Shown in pieces: positions 49,544 through 58,780 of a stretch of 64,000 nt of DNA. Under the pieces are notes generated by a model. That model was not told the origin of the DNA, searched no databases, and saw nothing but the letters and a program-made list of their open reading frames with translations. The stretch is from Azospirillum tabaci. GTDB taxonomy: Bacteria; Pseudomonadota; Alphaproteobacteria; Azospirillales; Azospirillaceae. The position numbers were made by a program, and so were the translations under genes. The number at the start of each line of letters is the position of its first letter. The stretch's first letter is position 1. The stretch covers positions 62,001 to 126,000 of the forward strand of contig NZ_JACCJY010000015.1 of NCBI RefSeq assembly GCF_014596085.1. Direction: 5' to 3'.

Positions 49544-50392
49544 TCAGCGGAAGGCGAACTCCCAGTAGAGCGCCCGTGCCCGCGCGGCCATGGGGCCGGG
49601 CTGCAGGGCGCGGTCCTCGACGCGGGTGACCGGCACCACCTTCGCGTAGTTGCCCGTCGAGAACACCTCGTCCGCCTCCAGAACGTCGCGTGCGCTCAGG
49701 GTGGCCTCCTCCACCGCCACGCCGTCGTCGCGCAGCAGGGCGATCACGCGCTGGCGGGTGATGCCGTTGAGGAAGGTGCCGTTGTGCACCGGCGTGCGCA
49801 CCACCCCGTCCTTGGCGAGGAACAGGTTGGCCGTCGCGAATTCCGCCACGCTGCCGATGGGGTCGAGCATGATGGCGTTGTCGAAACCGCGCTCCCGCGC
49901 CTCCTTCAGCGCCAGCCCTGCGTTGGGGTAGAGGCAGGCGGCCTTGGCCTCGGTCGGCGCCATGTCCGGCACCGGGCGGCGGCGGCTGGACAGGCAGGCG
50001 GTGAAGCCGGCGGCGCTGGGCAGTGGCGCCTCGTAGACCGACAGGACGAAGCGCGTGCTCTCCGCGTCGGGCGCGACGAAGCCCTCCTCCGCGTAGAACA
50101 TGGGCCGGATGTAAAGCTCGGCCTCCTTGGGGAAGCGGCGGATTCCGTCCCAGCACAGCTCCTCGATCTCCCCGGCGGTCAGCATGGGGGCGAGACCCAT
50201 CACCTGGGCGGAGCGCACGACGCGGGCGCAGTGGCGGTCGAGGTCCGGGGCCACGCCTTGGAAAGCGCGGGCGCCGTCGAAGACGACCGAAGACAGCCAG
50301 AGCGCGTGAGTCATCGGGCCGACGATGGCGGGGTTGCCCGGGATCCATTCGCCCTGGATGTAGCTCAACGCCTGACCGGCCGTGCTGCCCAT
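49544..50392 (-). CDS. Branched-chain amino acid aminotransferase-like, class IV fold
   Basis: 282 aa PLP enzyme. The catalytic Lys is in TEAKAACLYPNAGLALKEA near residue 150, followed by GFDNAIMLDPIGSVAEFATANLF, where the E-x3-A-N motif binds PLP. FLNGITRQRVIAL is the second phosphate-binding element. GGGAGAAG precedes the ATG; a 21-residue longer frame has no support. It probably interconverts branched-chain amino acids and 2-oxo acids. D-amino acid transaminases share this fold. Confidence 0.87.
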   Translation of the reverse strand: MGSTAGQALSYIQGEWIPGNPAIVGPMTHALWLSSVVFDGARAFQGVAPDLDRHCARVVRSAQVMGLAPMLTAGEIEELCWDGIRRFPKEAELYIRPMFYAEEGFVAPDAESTRFVLSVYEAPLPSAAGFTACLSSRRRPVPDMAPTEAKAACLYPNAGLALKEARERGFDNAIMLDPIGSVAEFATANLFLAKDGVVRTPVHNGTFLNGITRQRVIALLRDDGVAVEEATLSARDVLEADEVFSTGNYAKVVPVTRVEDRALQPGPMAARARALYWEFAFR

Positions 50393-50545
50393 GATCTTCT
50401 CCCTTTTTGGCTTCGGGTTAATTCTATCCGGATGGTTCGCTCCCTCGAAAAGCATACCCCCTCATCGCCGCCGGTCAACCTGCGCAGACGGGCCAGCCGG
50501 GCGGTTGATGCAGGACACCCTCATCACTCCGGGAGCGACCGACTC

Positions 50546-50749
50546 ATGGGCTGGACCTATTCGAGCGCCTTTCCGCAGCCGCTGCGCGCGGCCCCGCCCT
50601 TCCCGCCGCCGGGCCAGGATGTTCCCACCCCGGGGCCCCTCACCGACAACCCGGACCTGCCGACCCCCGGCCCGCAGGAGGACATGCCCTCCCCCCTGCC
50701 CAACGACGACCTGCCGCCGTCCCGGCCCACCGATCCCGACTTCGCCTGA
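50546..50749 (+). CDS. Small proline-rich protein, 67 aa
   Basis: Low-complexity, Pro/Asp-rich product (PTPGPLTDNPDLPTPGP) with no motif. A GGGAG site is 10 bases before the ATG, and a good terminator follows the stop. It could be a small host gene or a chance frame. Confidence 0.4.
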   Translation: MGWTYSSAFPQPLRAAPPFPPPGQDVPTPGPLTDNPDLPTPGPQEDMPSPLPNDDLPPSRPTDPDFA

Positions 50750-50779
50750 GTCGCGACACCGCCGAAGGGCCAAAGCAAA

Positions 50780-50814
50780 CGGGGCGCCCCCTTCCGGAGG
50801 CGCCCCGTTCTTCA
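50780..50814. terminator. Intrinsic terminator after sdhB
   Basis: CGGGGCGCC and GGCGCCCCG arms around a short loop, with T-rich flanks (GTTCTT on plus; GTTTGCTTT on minus). It lies between the small plus-strand gene and the end of the sdhCDAB operon and could serve both. Confidence 0.75.
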
Positions 50815-50836
50815 TCGGTGAACCGAAGCGGACGGA

Positions 50837-51613
50837 TCAGCGGCGCTGAACCATCAGCTTCTTGATCTCGGCGATGGCCTTGGCCGGGTTGAGGCCCTTC
50901 GGGCACGCCTTGGTGCAGTTCATGATGGTGTGGCAGCGGTAGAGACGGAACGGATCCTCGAGGTTGTCGAGGCGCTCGCCCGTCATCTCGTCGCGGCTGT
51001 CCACGATCCAGCGGTAGGCCTGGAGCAGGATCGACGGGCCGAGGTAGCGGTCGCCATTCCACCAGTAGCTGGGGCAGGAGGTCGAGCAGCAGAAGCACAG
51101 GATGCACTCGTAGAGGCCGTCCAGCTTGGCGCGGTCCTCCGGCGACTGCAGGCGCTCGCGGCTCGGGGCCGGCGACTGCGACTGCAGCCACGGCTTGATC
51201 GAGGCGAGCTGGGCGTAGATGTGCTTCAGGTCGGGCACGAGATCCTTGACCACCGGCATGTGCGGCAGCGGGTAGATCTTGACGTCGCCCTTCACCTCCT
51301 CGATGGCCTTCAGGCAGGCCAGCGTGTTGGTGCCGTCGATGTTCATCGCGCAGGACCCGCAGATGCCTTCGCGGCAGCTCCGCCGGAAGGTCAGGGTCGA
51401 GTCGATGTTGTTCTTGATGTAGATGATCGCGTCCAGGATCATCGGGCCGAACTTGTCGAGGTCGACGACGTAGGTGTCGACCCGCGGGTTCTGCCCGTCA
51501 TCCGGCGACCAGCGGTAGATCTTGAAGGTCTTTGCCCGCTTGGCGCCGCTGGCGGCGTTGATGGTCTTGCCGACGCCGACCTTGGAATTGGCGGGCAGGT
51601 TGAATTCGACCAT
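50837..51613 (-). CDS. sdhB: Succinate dehydrogenase iron-sulfur subunit
   Basis: 258 aa. The [2Fe-2S] ligands are in [12 protein letters not shown] near residue 62, the [4Fe-4S] ligands in [12 protein letters not shown] near 150-165, and the [3Fe-4S] ligands in [17 protein letters not shown] near 220. It passes electrons from SdhA to the quinone site. Last gene of sdhCDAB, 30 bp after sdhA. Confidence 0.97.
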   Translation of the reverse strand: MVEFNLPANSKVGVGKTINAASGAKRAKTFKIYRWSPDDGQNPRVDTYVVDLDKFGPMILDAIIYIKNNIDSTLTFRRSCREGICGSCAMNIDGTNTLACLKAIEEVKGDVKIYPLPHMPVVKDLVPDLKHIYAQLASIKPWLQSQSPAPSRERLQSPEDRAKLDGLYECILCFCCSTSCPSYWWNGDRYLGPSILLQAYRWIVDSRDEMTGERLDNLEDPFRLYRCHTIMNCTKACPKGLNPAKAIAEIKKLMVQRR

Positions 51614-51643
51614 GGTTCGTATCCTTGCCTTGCTCTTGCCGCC

Positions 51644-53425
51644 TTAGTAGACGCGGGCCTTGGGCGGGAACACCTGCACCTCGTCGGTCAGGGTGTAGAG
51701 ATGGACCGGGCGGTACCCGATCTTCGTCTCGCCCTTGCCCGACACCTCGATGACGGTGTGCTTCATCCAGTTCTCGTCGTCGCGGTCCGGATAGTCCTCG
51801 CGGGCGTGGGCGCCGCGGCTCTCCGGACGGTTCTTCGCCGAGTGGAGCGTGGCGACCGCCTGGTACAGCAGGTTGTCCAGCTCGATGGCTTCGACGAGGT
51901 CGGAGTTCCAGACCAGCGAACGGTCGCTGATCGCCATGTCGCTCTTCTTCGCGAAGGTCTGGTCGATGAGCCTGACGCCCTCCTCCAGCACCTCGCCGGT
52001 GCGGAAGACCGCGCAGTTGTTCTGCATGGTCCGCTGCATCTCCAGGCGAAGCTCCGACGACTTGATGGAGCCCTTGGCGTTGCGGATGCGGTCGAAGCGC
52101 TCCAGGGCGACGTCGGTCGCGGCGGCGGACGACGACACCGACTTGCCCTTCTCGACGATCTCGGCGGCGCGGATGGCCGCCGAACGGCCGAACACCACGA
52201 GGTCGAGCAGCGAGTTGGAGCCGAGGCGGTTCGCGCCGTGCACCGACACGCAGGCCGCCTCGCCGATGGCCATCAGACCGGGCACCACGCGATCCGGGTC
52301 CTCGGCGGTCGGGTTGACCACCTCGCACCGGAAGTTGGTGGGGATGCCGCCCATGTTGTAGTGCACCGTCGGTAGAACCGGGATCGGCTCCTTGGTGACG
52401 TCCACGCCGGCGAAGATCTTGGCCGTCTCGGCGATGCCGGGAAGGCGCTGGTGGATGATCTCCGGCGGGAGATGCTCCAGGTGCAGGTGGATGTGGTCCT
52501 TGTGCTCACCGACGCCGCGGCCCTCGCGGATCTCGATGGTCATCGAGCGGGACACCACGTCGCGCGAGGCGAGGTCCTTGGCCGACGGCGCGTAACGCTC
52601 CATGAAGCGTTCACCGTTGGAGTTGGTGAGGTAGCCGCCCTCGCCGCGCACGCCCTCGGTGATGAGGCAGCCGGAGCCGTAGATGCCCGTCGGGTGGAAC
52701 TGCACGAACTCCATGTCCTGCAGCGGCAGGCCGGCGCGCAGCACCATCCCGCCGCCGTCGCCGGTGCAGGTGTGGGCCGAGGTGGCGGAGAAGTAGGCGC
52801 GGCCGTAGCCGCCGGTCGCCAGAACGACGAGCTGGGCGCGGAAGCGGTGGATGGTGCCGTCGTCGAGGTTCCAGGCCACCACGCCCTTGCAGACGCCGTC
52901 CTCCATGATGAGGTCCAGCGCGAAATACTCGACGAAGAACTCCGCCTCGTGCTTCAGCGACTGCTGGTAGAGGGTGTGCAGGATGGCATGGCCGGTGCGG
53001 TCGGCGGCAGCACAGGTGCGGTAGGCCTGCTGCTTGCCGTAATGGGCGGTCATGCCGCCGAAGGCGCGCTGGTAGATCTTGCCTTCCGGCGTGCGCGAGA
53101 AGGGCACGCCGTAGTGCTCCAGCTCGATGATCGCCGGGATGGCCTCGCGGCACATGTACTCGATGGCGTCCTGATCGCCCAGCCAGTCCGACCCCTTGAC
53201 GGTGTCGTACATGTGGAAGCGCCAGTCGTCCTCGCTCATGTTGCCGAGCGCCGCCGAGATGCCGCCCTGGGCGGCCACGGTGTGCGAGCGGGTCGGGAAG
53301 ACCTTGGTGATGCACGCCGTCTTCAGGCCCTTCTCGGCCATGCCGAAGGTGGCGCGCAGGCCCGCACCGCCGGCACCGACGACGACGACGTCATAGGAAT
53401 GATCGATAATATCGTAGGCGGCCAT
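51644..53425 (-). CDS. sdhA: Succinate dehydrogenase flavoprotein subunit
   Basis: 593 aa. The FAD motif is [13 protein letters not shown] (13-25), and the His that binds FAD covalently is in [14 protein letters not shown] (His48). The substrate loop HPTGIYGSG and the catalytic [12 protein letters not shown] region near the C-terminus are intact. It oxidises succinate to fumarate in the TCA cycle and complex II. It is 6 bp after sdhD. Confidence 0.97.
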   Translation of the reverse strand: MAAYDIIDHSYDVVVVGAGGAGLRATFGMAEKGLKTACITKVFPTRSHTVAAQGGISAALGNMSEDDWRFHMYDTVKGSDWLGDQDAIEYMCREAIPAIIELEHYGVPFSRTPEGKIYQRAFGGMTAHYGKQQAYRTCAAADRTGHAILHTLYQQSLKHEAEFFVEYFALDLIMEDGVCKGVVAWNLDDGTIHRFRAQLVVLATGGYGRAYFSATSAHTCTGDGGGMVLRAGLPLQDMEFVQFHPTGIYGSGCLITEGVRGEGGYLTNSNGERFMERYAPSAKDLASRDVVSRSMTIEIREGRGVGEHKDHIHLHLEHLPPEIIHQRLPGIAETAKIFAGVDVTKEPIPVLPTVHYNMGGIPTNFRCEVVNPTAEDPDRVVPGLMAIGEAACVSVHGANRLGSNSLLDLVVFGRSAAIRAAEIVEKGKSVSSSAAATDVALERFDRIRNAKGSIKSSELRLEMQRTMQNNCAVFRTGEVLEEGVRLIDQTFAKKSDMAISDRSLVWNSDLVEAIELDNLLYQAVATLHSAKNRPESRGAHAREDYPDRDDENWMKHTVIEVSGKGETKIGYRPVHLYTLTDEVQVFPPKARVY

Positions 53426-53431
53426 GGCTCG

Positions 53432-53827
53432 TCAGGCTCCGAACGAAATCTTGAGGACGGCGATGACGCAGGCGGCACCCAGCACGAAGCACAGGGACTT
53501 CACGGCCAGGATGCTCAGGATCTTCGCCATCTCGTTGTGCACGTAGTCCTCGATCACCACCTGCAGCCCGGCCTGGGCGTGGTGGAAGGTGACCACGGCG
53601 GTCAGCACCATCATCAGCGCCGAGAAGGGCGACTCCAGCCACGCGACGAAGGCCGCGTGGTCGGCGCCCAGATGGCGGATCACCCCGAAGACGAACCAGA
53701 TGGTCAGCGGAACCAGGGCGATGGCGGTGACGCGCTGGTGCCACCAATGCTCGGTGCCGTGCTTGGCGGAGCCCAGGCCGCGCGCGATCTGCAGCGGCGA
53801 GCGGAGGGTCTTGCTGTTGGACGCCAT
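53432..53827 (-). CDS. sdhD: Succinate dehydrogenase membrane anchor subunit
   Basis: 131 aa with three transmembrane helices (residues ~33-52, ~65-87, ~103-128). The haem/quinone region has TEHWWHQRVTAIAL and FHHAQAGLQVVIEDYVH, the SdhD signature with the haem-ligand His. It lies 11 bp after sdhC and anchors SdhAB to the inner membrane. Confidence 0.93.
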   Translation of the reverse strand: MASNSKTLRSPLQIARGLGSAKHGTEHWWHQRVTAIALVPLTIWFVFGVIRHLGADHAAFVAWLESPFSALMMVLTAVVTFHHAQAGLQVVIEDYVHNEMAKILSILAVKSLCFVLGAACVIAVLKISFGA

Positions 53828-53838
53828 GTCTTCTCTCC

Positions 53839-54228
53839 TCACCACACGGCCAGGCCGATGACCCAGGTCAGCACGGTCAGCACGGCCGCCGCACCGATGA
53901 CGATCTGGTTGCCGCGCTCGGCCTCGCTCAACTCGAACGACTTGCCGGCGTCCCACACCAGATGCCGGATGCCGTTGCACAGGTGATAGTAGAGCGCCAG
54001 CGACCAGCCGAACATCAGCAGCAGCCCGAAGAAGGAGCCGATGAAGTGCTGCGCGCGCTCGTACGCGGCGGGGCTGGTGGCGGCGGCGACCAGCCACCAG
54101 GTCAGCAGAAGGGTACCGACGGCCAGCCCCACGCCCGTGATGCGGTGCGTGATGGACAGGATCGCGGTCCTGGGGAGTTTGTAGACTTGCAGATGCGGAG
54201 AGAGCGGCCGACCGCTGCCGTTTGCCAT
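53839..54228 (-). CDS. sdhC: Succinate dehydrogenase cytochrome b556 subunit
   Basis: 129 aa with three transmembrane helices. RPLSPHLQVYKLPRTAILSI near the N-terminus and SITHRITGVGL are the SdhC signature; YYHLCNGIRHLVWD near residue 80 supplies the haem His. First gene of sdhCDAB. The ~250 bp upstream (54229-54476) hold its promoter; no hexamers could be picked with confidence. Confidence 0.94.
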   Translation of the reverse strand: MANGSGRPLSPHLQVYKLPRTAILSITHRITGVGLAVGTLLLTWWLVAAATSPAAYERAQHFIGSFFGLLLMFGWSLALYYHLCNGIRHLVWDAGKSFELSEAERGNQIVIGAAAVLTVLTWVIGLAVW

Positions 54229-54476
54229 TGCGTCGTCCTCAGTTCGGCGACCGGTCGCGGCAAGGAGGGCTGTTGCCGCGACGGCGGGTGATGCGAGACC
54301 GAAAGTTTTAAGCCCTGCTGTGTTTGGCGATTGAATTACGCCTCTACCGCACACGAGTCAACGGCAGGGACTTGGCCGTGGCCAAAATGGCGCACCGCGG
54401 GAAGTGCCTGAAAACTAACGGGCTTTGCTGCAGCTGGTATTACCAGGGCGCAAACGCGGTCTTGCCGTTCAGCCTA

Positions 54477-54740
54477 TTACTTGTCGAAGCGGCGAACATT
54501 CTCCACCATCATCGAATACATCTGGGTAATCAGCTCCGCCGGGCGCAGCCGGCCGAAGGGGATGTTCTCCTTGGCCCACTCCACCAGCCCCTCGGGCGGG
54601 CGGACCGGGGCGACCTCGTAGCCGGCCTTCTTCAGCGCGTTCATCACCGAACGGGCCTGCTTGGTGTAGTCCTCGTTGAAGAAGGACTTGTCCGCGTCCT
54701 TGATCGCCTTGGCGATGATGTCTTCGAGCGGAGTGGCCAT
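54477..54740 (-). CDS. Conserved small protein of unknown function, 87 aa
   Basis: Helical protein (LEDIIAKAIKDADKSFF; LITQMYSMMVENVRRF) of a kind common in Rhodospirillales. No domain name can be given. It lies upstream of sdhC on the same strand and divergent from the ASADH-like gene. Confidence 0.7.
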   Translation of the reverse strand: MATPLEDIIAKAIKDADKSFFNEDYTKQARSVMNALKKAGYEVAPVRPPEGLVEWAKENIPFGRLRPAELITQMYSMMVENVRRFDK

Positions 54741-54873
54741 GCCCCGGTGTGCCGGTCGCGATCGTTCGTGATAGGGGCGAACACCGTGTCACAACGCGGG
54801 CGCTGTTGCAATTCCATTGGGAACCGCATACCTCAAGCCCTCTTCGCACCGCATATCACAGGGATTAACCGCC

Positions 54874-55893
54874 ATGGGCTACACAGTCGCGGTCGTCGGC
54901 GCCACCGGCAACGTCGGACGGGAAATGCTGACCACCCTCGCCGACCGCCGGTTCCCGGCCGACGCGGTGATCGCCCTGGCCGCCGACAGCGCGGTCGGCA
55001 AGGAGGTGTCCTTCGGCGAGGACGCGGTGCTGAAGGTGGAGGACGTCGGCCGCTTCGACTTCAAGGGCGTGGACATCGCGCTGTTCGCCGCGGACGCCAA
55101 GGTTTCGGCGGCCCACGCGCCGCGCGCCGCCGCGGCGGGCGCCGTGGTGATCGACGTCAGCCCGCAGTTCCGCATGGACCCCGACGTCCCTCTGGTGGTC
55201 CCGGAGGTCAACGCCGACGCGCTCGCCGGCTACACGACGAAGAACATCGTCGCCAGCCCCGGCGGCACGGCCATCCTGCTGGCCATGGCGCTGAAGCCCC
55301 TGCACGAGCAGGCCACGATCAGCCGCGTCGTCGTCTCCACCTACCAGGCGGCCTCGGACGCCGGCAAGGAGGGCATGGACGAGCTGTTCGGCCAGACCCG
55401 CGCCATCTACGTCAACGACCCGGTGCAGAAGTCCGTCTTCTCCAAGCAGATCGCCTTCAACGTCATCCCCCACGTCGGCCCCTTCATGGAGGACGGCGCA
55501 ACGCGGGACGAATGGGCGCTGAACGTCGAGACGAAGAAGGTCCTCGACCCCAAGATCAAGGTGAGCGCGACCTGCGTCCGCGTCCCCGTCTTCATCGGCC
55601 ATTCCGCCTCGATCACCATCGAGTGCGTGGAGCCGGTGACCGCCGAGGAGGCCCGCCGCATCCTGCGCAAGGCGCCGGGCATGCAGGTGATCGACCAGCA
55701 TGAGAACGACGGCTACATCACCCCGGTCGAGGTCGCCGGCGACGACCCGGTCTTCGTCAGCCGCATCCGCGAGGACTACACGGTGGACAACGGCCTGTCC
55801 TTCTGGGCCGCCACCGACAACCTGCGCAAGGGCGCCGCGCTCAACGCCGTGCAGATCGCCGAACTGCTGGTGAAAGAGTATCTGGAGGGGTGA
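54874..55893 (+). CDS. Aspartate-semialdehyde dehydrogenase-like protein lacking the catalytic Cys
   Basis: 339 aa. The overall ASADH fold is plain: VAVVGATGNVGREML at the N-terminus, VVVSTYQAASDAG, IAFNVIPH and the signature SATCVRVPVFIGHSAS with the base His. However the N-C-T/S-T active-site segment is replaced by ASPGGTAILL, so residues 130-131 are Gly-Gly instead of Asn-Cys. The phosphate-binding DNTSxFR element reads DVSPQFR. As an enzyme of lysine/threonine/methionine synthesis it should be inactive. It may be a paralogue with another role, with the true asd elsewhere. Confidence 0.85.
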   Translation: MGYTVAVVGATGNVGREMLTTLADRRFPADAVIALAADSAVGKEVSFGEDAVLKVEDVGRFDFKGVDIALFAADAKVSAAHAPRAAAAGAVVIDVSPQFRMDPDVPLVVPEVNADALAGYTTKNIVASPGGTAILLAMALKPLHEQATISRVVVSTYQAASDAGKEGMDELFGQTRAIYVNDPVQKSVFSKQIAFNVIPHVGPFMEDGATRDEWALNVETKKVLDPKIKVSATCVRVPVFIGHSASITIECVEPVTAEEARRILRKAPGMQVIDQHENDGYITPVEVAGDDPVFVSRIREDYTVDNGLSFWAATDNLRKGAALNAVQIAELLVKEYLEG

Positions 55894-55913
55894 CGACAGC
55901 GCGGGCACTTATG

Positions 55914-56073
55914 CCCCCACCCCGGCCCTCCCCCGCTCTCGGCGGACCGAAGGTCCGCCTGCCGCGTCAGCGCAAACCTAGGGTTTGCGCGAGAGCTGCG
56001 CAGGGGAAGGAGATTTGTGCGAAGCGGCGGCAGTCCCCTCCCCCGCCCAGCGGGAGAGGGTTAGGGAGGGGGC
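55914..56073. repeat. Intergenic palindromic repeat of a second type
   Basis: About 160 bp with GC-rich outer arms (CCCGGCCCTCCCCCGC and CGGGAGAGGGTTAGGGAGGG). Two internal perfect hairpins are GGCGGACC-GAA-GGTCCGCC (55941-55959) and GCGCAAACC-TAG-GGTTTGCGC (55970-55990). It lies between convergent genes and probably also acts as a terminator. It differs from the repeats at 11995 and 38991. Confidence 0.75.
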
Positions 56074-56104
56074 AAGCGGGAATCAGGATCGTGCCCGCCG
56101 CCTT

Positions 56105-56974
56105 TTACCTGACGAACAGCCGGTAAAGGGCGGAGTGGTCCAGCCCGCCGTCGCCCTGCTCGGCCAGCAGCTCGAACAGCTCCAGGCTGAGGCCCAGCGC
56201 GGGAAGCTGGATGCCGGACTGCTCCGCCAGCTCCTCCGCCTGCTTCAGGTCCTTGATCTGGGTGACCACGCGGCCGCCCGGCGTGAAGTCGCCGGAGACC
56301 ATGCGCTGGCCGTGCAACTCCAGGATGCGCGACTCGGCAAAGCCGCCGCGGATGGCGTCGCGGACCTTGCCCGGCTCCACCCCCGCCGCCTTGGCCAGGG
56401 CCAGGGCCTCGGCCACCGCGCCGATGCTCAGCGCGACGATCACCTGATTGGCCATCTTGGCGACCTGCCCGGCCCCGCTGTCACCGACATGGGTGATGCG
56501 CTGGCCCATCGCCTGGAACAGCGGCAGGGCGCGGGCGAAGGCCTCCTCCGTGCCGCCGGCCATGATGGTCAGGGTGCCGGCCTCCGCCGCCACCGTGCCG
56601 CCGGACACCGGAGCGTCCACCCAGTCCGCGCCCTTGGCGCGGACGGCCTCGGCCAGCTTGCGGGTCGCCCCGACCGCCGTGGTGCCCATGTCGATGACGA
56701 GATGGCCGGGCCGCAGCGCGTCGATCAGAGCGGCGGCCACCGCCTCCACCGCCACGGTGTCCGACAGCATCAGCACGATGGAATCGGCGCGGGCGGCGAC
56801 CTCGGCGGGCCCGGCGGCGGGGCTCATGCCCTCGGCCGCCAGCTCCTCGACCGGGCCGGGGCTGCGGCTGCTGATCACCAGGGCCGCGCCGGCCTTCGCC
56901 AGATTGCGGGCCATCGGCCGGCCCATCAGGCCCAGCCCGATGAAGCCGACCGTACGGTCCTTGAGGTCCGCCAT
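56105..56974 (-). CDS. NAD(P)-dependent beta-hydroxyacid dehydrogenase (HIBADH family)
   Basis: 289 aa. The dinucleotide motif is VGFIGLGLMGRPMARNLAKAG near the N-terminus (key G-x-G-x2-G), the substrate motif WVDAPVSGGTVAAEAGTL near 115-135, and the catalytic Lys is in GQVAKMANQVIVA near 170. It acts on 3-hydroxyisobutyrate, tartronate semialdehyde or a similar acid. ATG at 56974 was preferred over ATG at 56989. It lies 26 bp after the TerB-like gene. Confidence 0.88.
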   Translation of the reverse strand: MADLKDRTVGFIGLGLMGRPMARNLAKAGAALVISSRSPGPVEELAAEGMSPAAGPAEVAARADSIVLMLSDTVAVEAVAAALIDALRPGHLVIDMGTTAVGATRKLAEAVRAKGADWVDAPVSGGTVAAEAGTLTIMAGGTEEAFARALPLFQAMGQRITHVGDSGAGQVAKMANQVIVALSIGAVAEALALAKAAGVEPGKVRDAIRGGFAESRILELHGQRMVSGDFTPGGRVVTQIKDLKQAEELAEQSGIQLPALGLSLELFELLAEQGDGGLDHSALYRLFVR

Positions 56975-57000
56975 GTCCCCAGCCGTCATGTCCCTGGCCG

Positions 57001-57405
57001 TCACAGGCGGGTGTGGCGCGCCCGCGCGCCGCGTTCGATGGCGGCGGCGCACAACCGGTCCACGCCCAGCTTGTGCCGAATCAGTTCCAGCATCCGCAGT
57101 TCCTCCTGCGAGGCCGACGGGTCCGCCGCGGCGATGTCGCAGGCGAGCGCGTAGGCGGTTTCGGACAGCTTGGACGGGATGGCCTCCTTGACGATCTGGA
57201 GCGTCGTTTCCAGCCCGTCGGCGTCGGCCAGCAGACCGGAGCATTCGCGGGTCACGTCGGTCAGCCGGTCGATGTCGAAATCCTTGAAGATCGGCAGGTA
57301 GCGGACGTTCTCGCCGATGGCCTCAAGCTCCGCGTCCGTCATGTCGCCGTCGCACGCCGACACCAGCACCATGACGTAGATGAGCGCGCTGTGATGGTTG
57401 ATCAT
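57001..57405 (-). CDS. TerB-like (tellurite resistance B) family protein
   Basis: 134 aa, all-helical. SACDGDMTDAELEAIGENV near residue 17 contains the acidic D-G-x-M-x3-E loop of the TerB fold, and ADPSASQEELRMLELIRHKL near 94 is the second, paired motif. Members bind metal and appear in stress or membrane-associated systems; tellurite resistance itself is not implied. No other ter gene is nearby. Confidence 0.82.
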   Translation of the reverse strand: MINHHSALIYVMVLVSACDGDMTDAELEAIGENVRYLPIFKDFDIDRLTDVTRECSGLLADADGLETTLQIVKEAIPSKLSETAYALACDIAAADPSASQEELRMLELIRHKLGVDRLCAAAIERGARARHTRL

Positions 57406-57552
57406 CGAAACTCCTGCGGAAAAAGGGCCCCGCCCAATCTTGCCCGCCCCCCGCGCGCCGTCAAGGGAGGGAGCGCCGTCAAGGGAGCTATGCCCGCGAC
57501 GGACGGGTGGGTCCCTCGACAGGGGACGGGTTGCCCCTTAAGGTCGGGGCCG

Positions 57553-58500
57553 ATGTCGGTGGTCTTCAACGTGGCGCTCCCGGTCTTCGCCATCATCCTG
57601 GCGGGCGTCCTTTCCGGTAAGGCGAAGCTGCTCGGTCCCGCCTCGTCGGAGGCGCTGAACAAATTCGTCTACTGGATGGCCCTGCCGCCGGTGCTGTTCC
57701 TCGGCACCGCGAAGCGCTCGCTGCCGGAGATCTTCAACGGCCCCTTCATCGGCGCCTTCCTCGGCTCGATGCTGGCGGTCTATGCGCTGGGCGCCCTGCT
57801 CGGCTGGCTGATCCACCGGGAGCGGACGCAGATCCGATGCATGCAGGGGCTGAACGCCTGCTTCTCCAACACCGGCTACATGGGCATCCCGCTGTTCCTG
57901 GCGGCCTTCGGCCCGGACCGTCTGGCCCCGGCCATCCTCGCCACCGTCATCATGAGCGCGATCATGGTGGGCATCGCGGTGATCTGGCTGGAGTTCGCCA
58001 ACAGCCAGGGCGGCGGCATCGGCAAGGCGCTGCGCGACGTCGGCCGGGCGCTGGTCAAGAACCCGCTGATCATCTCCACGGCGCTGGGACTCGCCTGGTC
58101 GGTCTTCCTGTCCGGCGTGCCGGTGCCGCGCCCGGTCGCCATCTACTGCGACCTGATGGGCGCCTCCGCCGGCCCCTGCGCGCTGTTCGCCATCGGCCTG
58201 TTCCTGGCGACCCAGAGCCTGAAGGCCAACCTGCTGGAGGTCGGCTGGATCAGCGCCCTGAAACTGGTGGTACAGCCGGCGCTGGCTTGGCTGCTCATCC
58301 AGACGCTGTTCCCGCTGGACCCCTTCTGGGCCGGGTCGGCCATCATCCTCGCCGGCCTGCCCACCGGCGCCCTGACCTTCGTGGTGGCCAGCCAGTACCG
58401 CATCTATGTGGAGCGCACCTCCGCCGCGATCCTGATGTCCACCATCGCCAGCGTGGTCACCCTGTCCTTCCTGCTGGCCACCTACGCGCCGCCCCTTTGA
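57553..58500 (+). CDS. AEC family transporter (auxin efflux carrier type)
   Basis: 315 aa with about ten hydrophobic segments in two halves. The N-terminal half ends with the discontinuous helix NACFSNTGYMGIPLFLAAFG near residues 100-119; the C-terminal half has ILAGLPTGALTFVVASQY near 275-292. These are AEC/malonate-type permease signatures. It probably exports or imports a small carboxylate. It is divergent from the TerB-like gene. Confidence 0.88.
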   Translation: MSVVFNVALPVFAIILAGVLSGKAKLLGPASSEALNKFVYWMALPPVLFLGTAKRSLPEIFNGPFIGAFLGSMLAVYALGALLGWLIHRERTQIRCMQGLNACFSNTGYMGIPLFLAAFGPDRLAPAILATVIMSAIMVGIAVIWLEFANSQGGGIGKALRDVGRALVKNPLIISTALGLAWSVFLSGVPVPRPVAIYCDLMGASAGPCALFAIGLFLATQSLKANLLEVGWISALKLVVQPALAWLLIQTLFPLDPFWAGSAIILAGLPTGALTFVVASQYRIYVERTSAAILMSTIASVVTLSFLLATYAPPL

Positions 58501-58549
58501 ACCTTAGCGTGCCGTCCTTCGACCGCGCTCGCCCCTTCGGCTGCTCATC

Positions 58550-58601
58550 TTTCCTGATGCAAAGGCTTTATTGAATTTCCTGACGCAAAGGCGTCATTGA
58601 A
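58550..58601. repeat. 26-bp tandem duplication upstream of the chemoreceptor gene
   Basis: Two adjacent 26-bp copies (58550-58575 and 58576-58601) that start TTTCCTGA and end CATTGAA/TTATTGAA, with about four differences. They lie after the AEC stop and ~180 bp before the chemoreceptor ATG, in AT-richer DNA that should hold its promoter. Confidence 0.85.
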
Positions 58602-58780
58602 TAAGTGTCATGCAGACTGCGCCGCATCAGTTTTGCATCTTTCTTAATATTTGCTGCTTCATCATTTGACCCCGGCAAGTCCAACGCCCCGCGCATGGAC
58701 GTCTGGACTGCCAGACCTTTTCGTTCAGACTCGATACAATCGATAGCCACGCCTTTGCTTCCGGGGAAGAGACACGCGCC

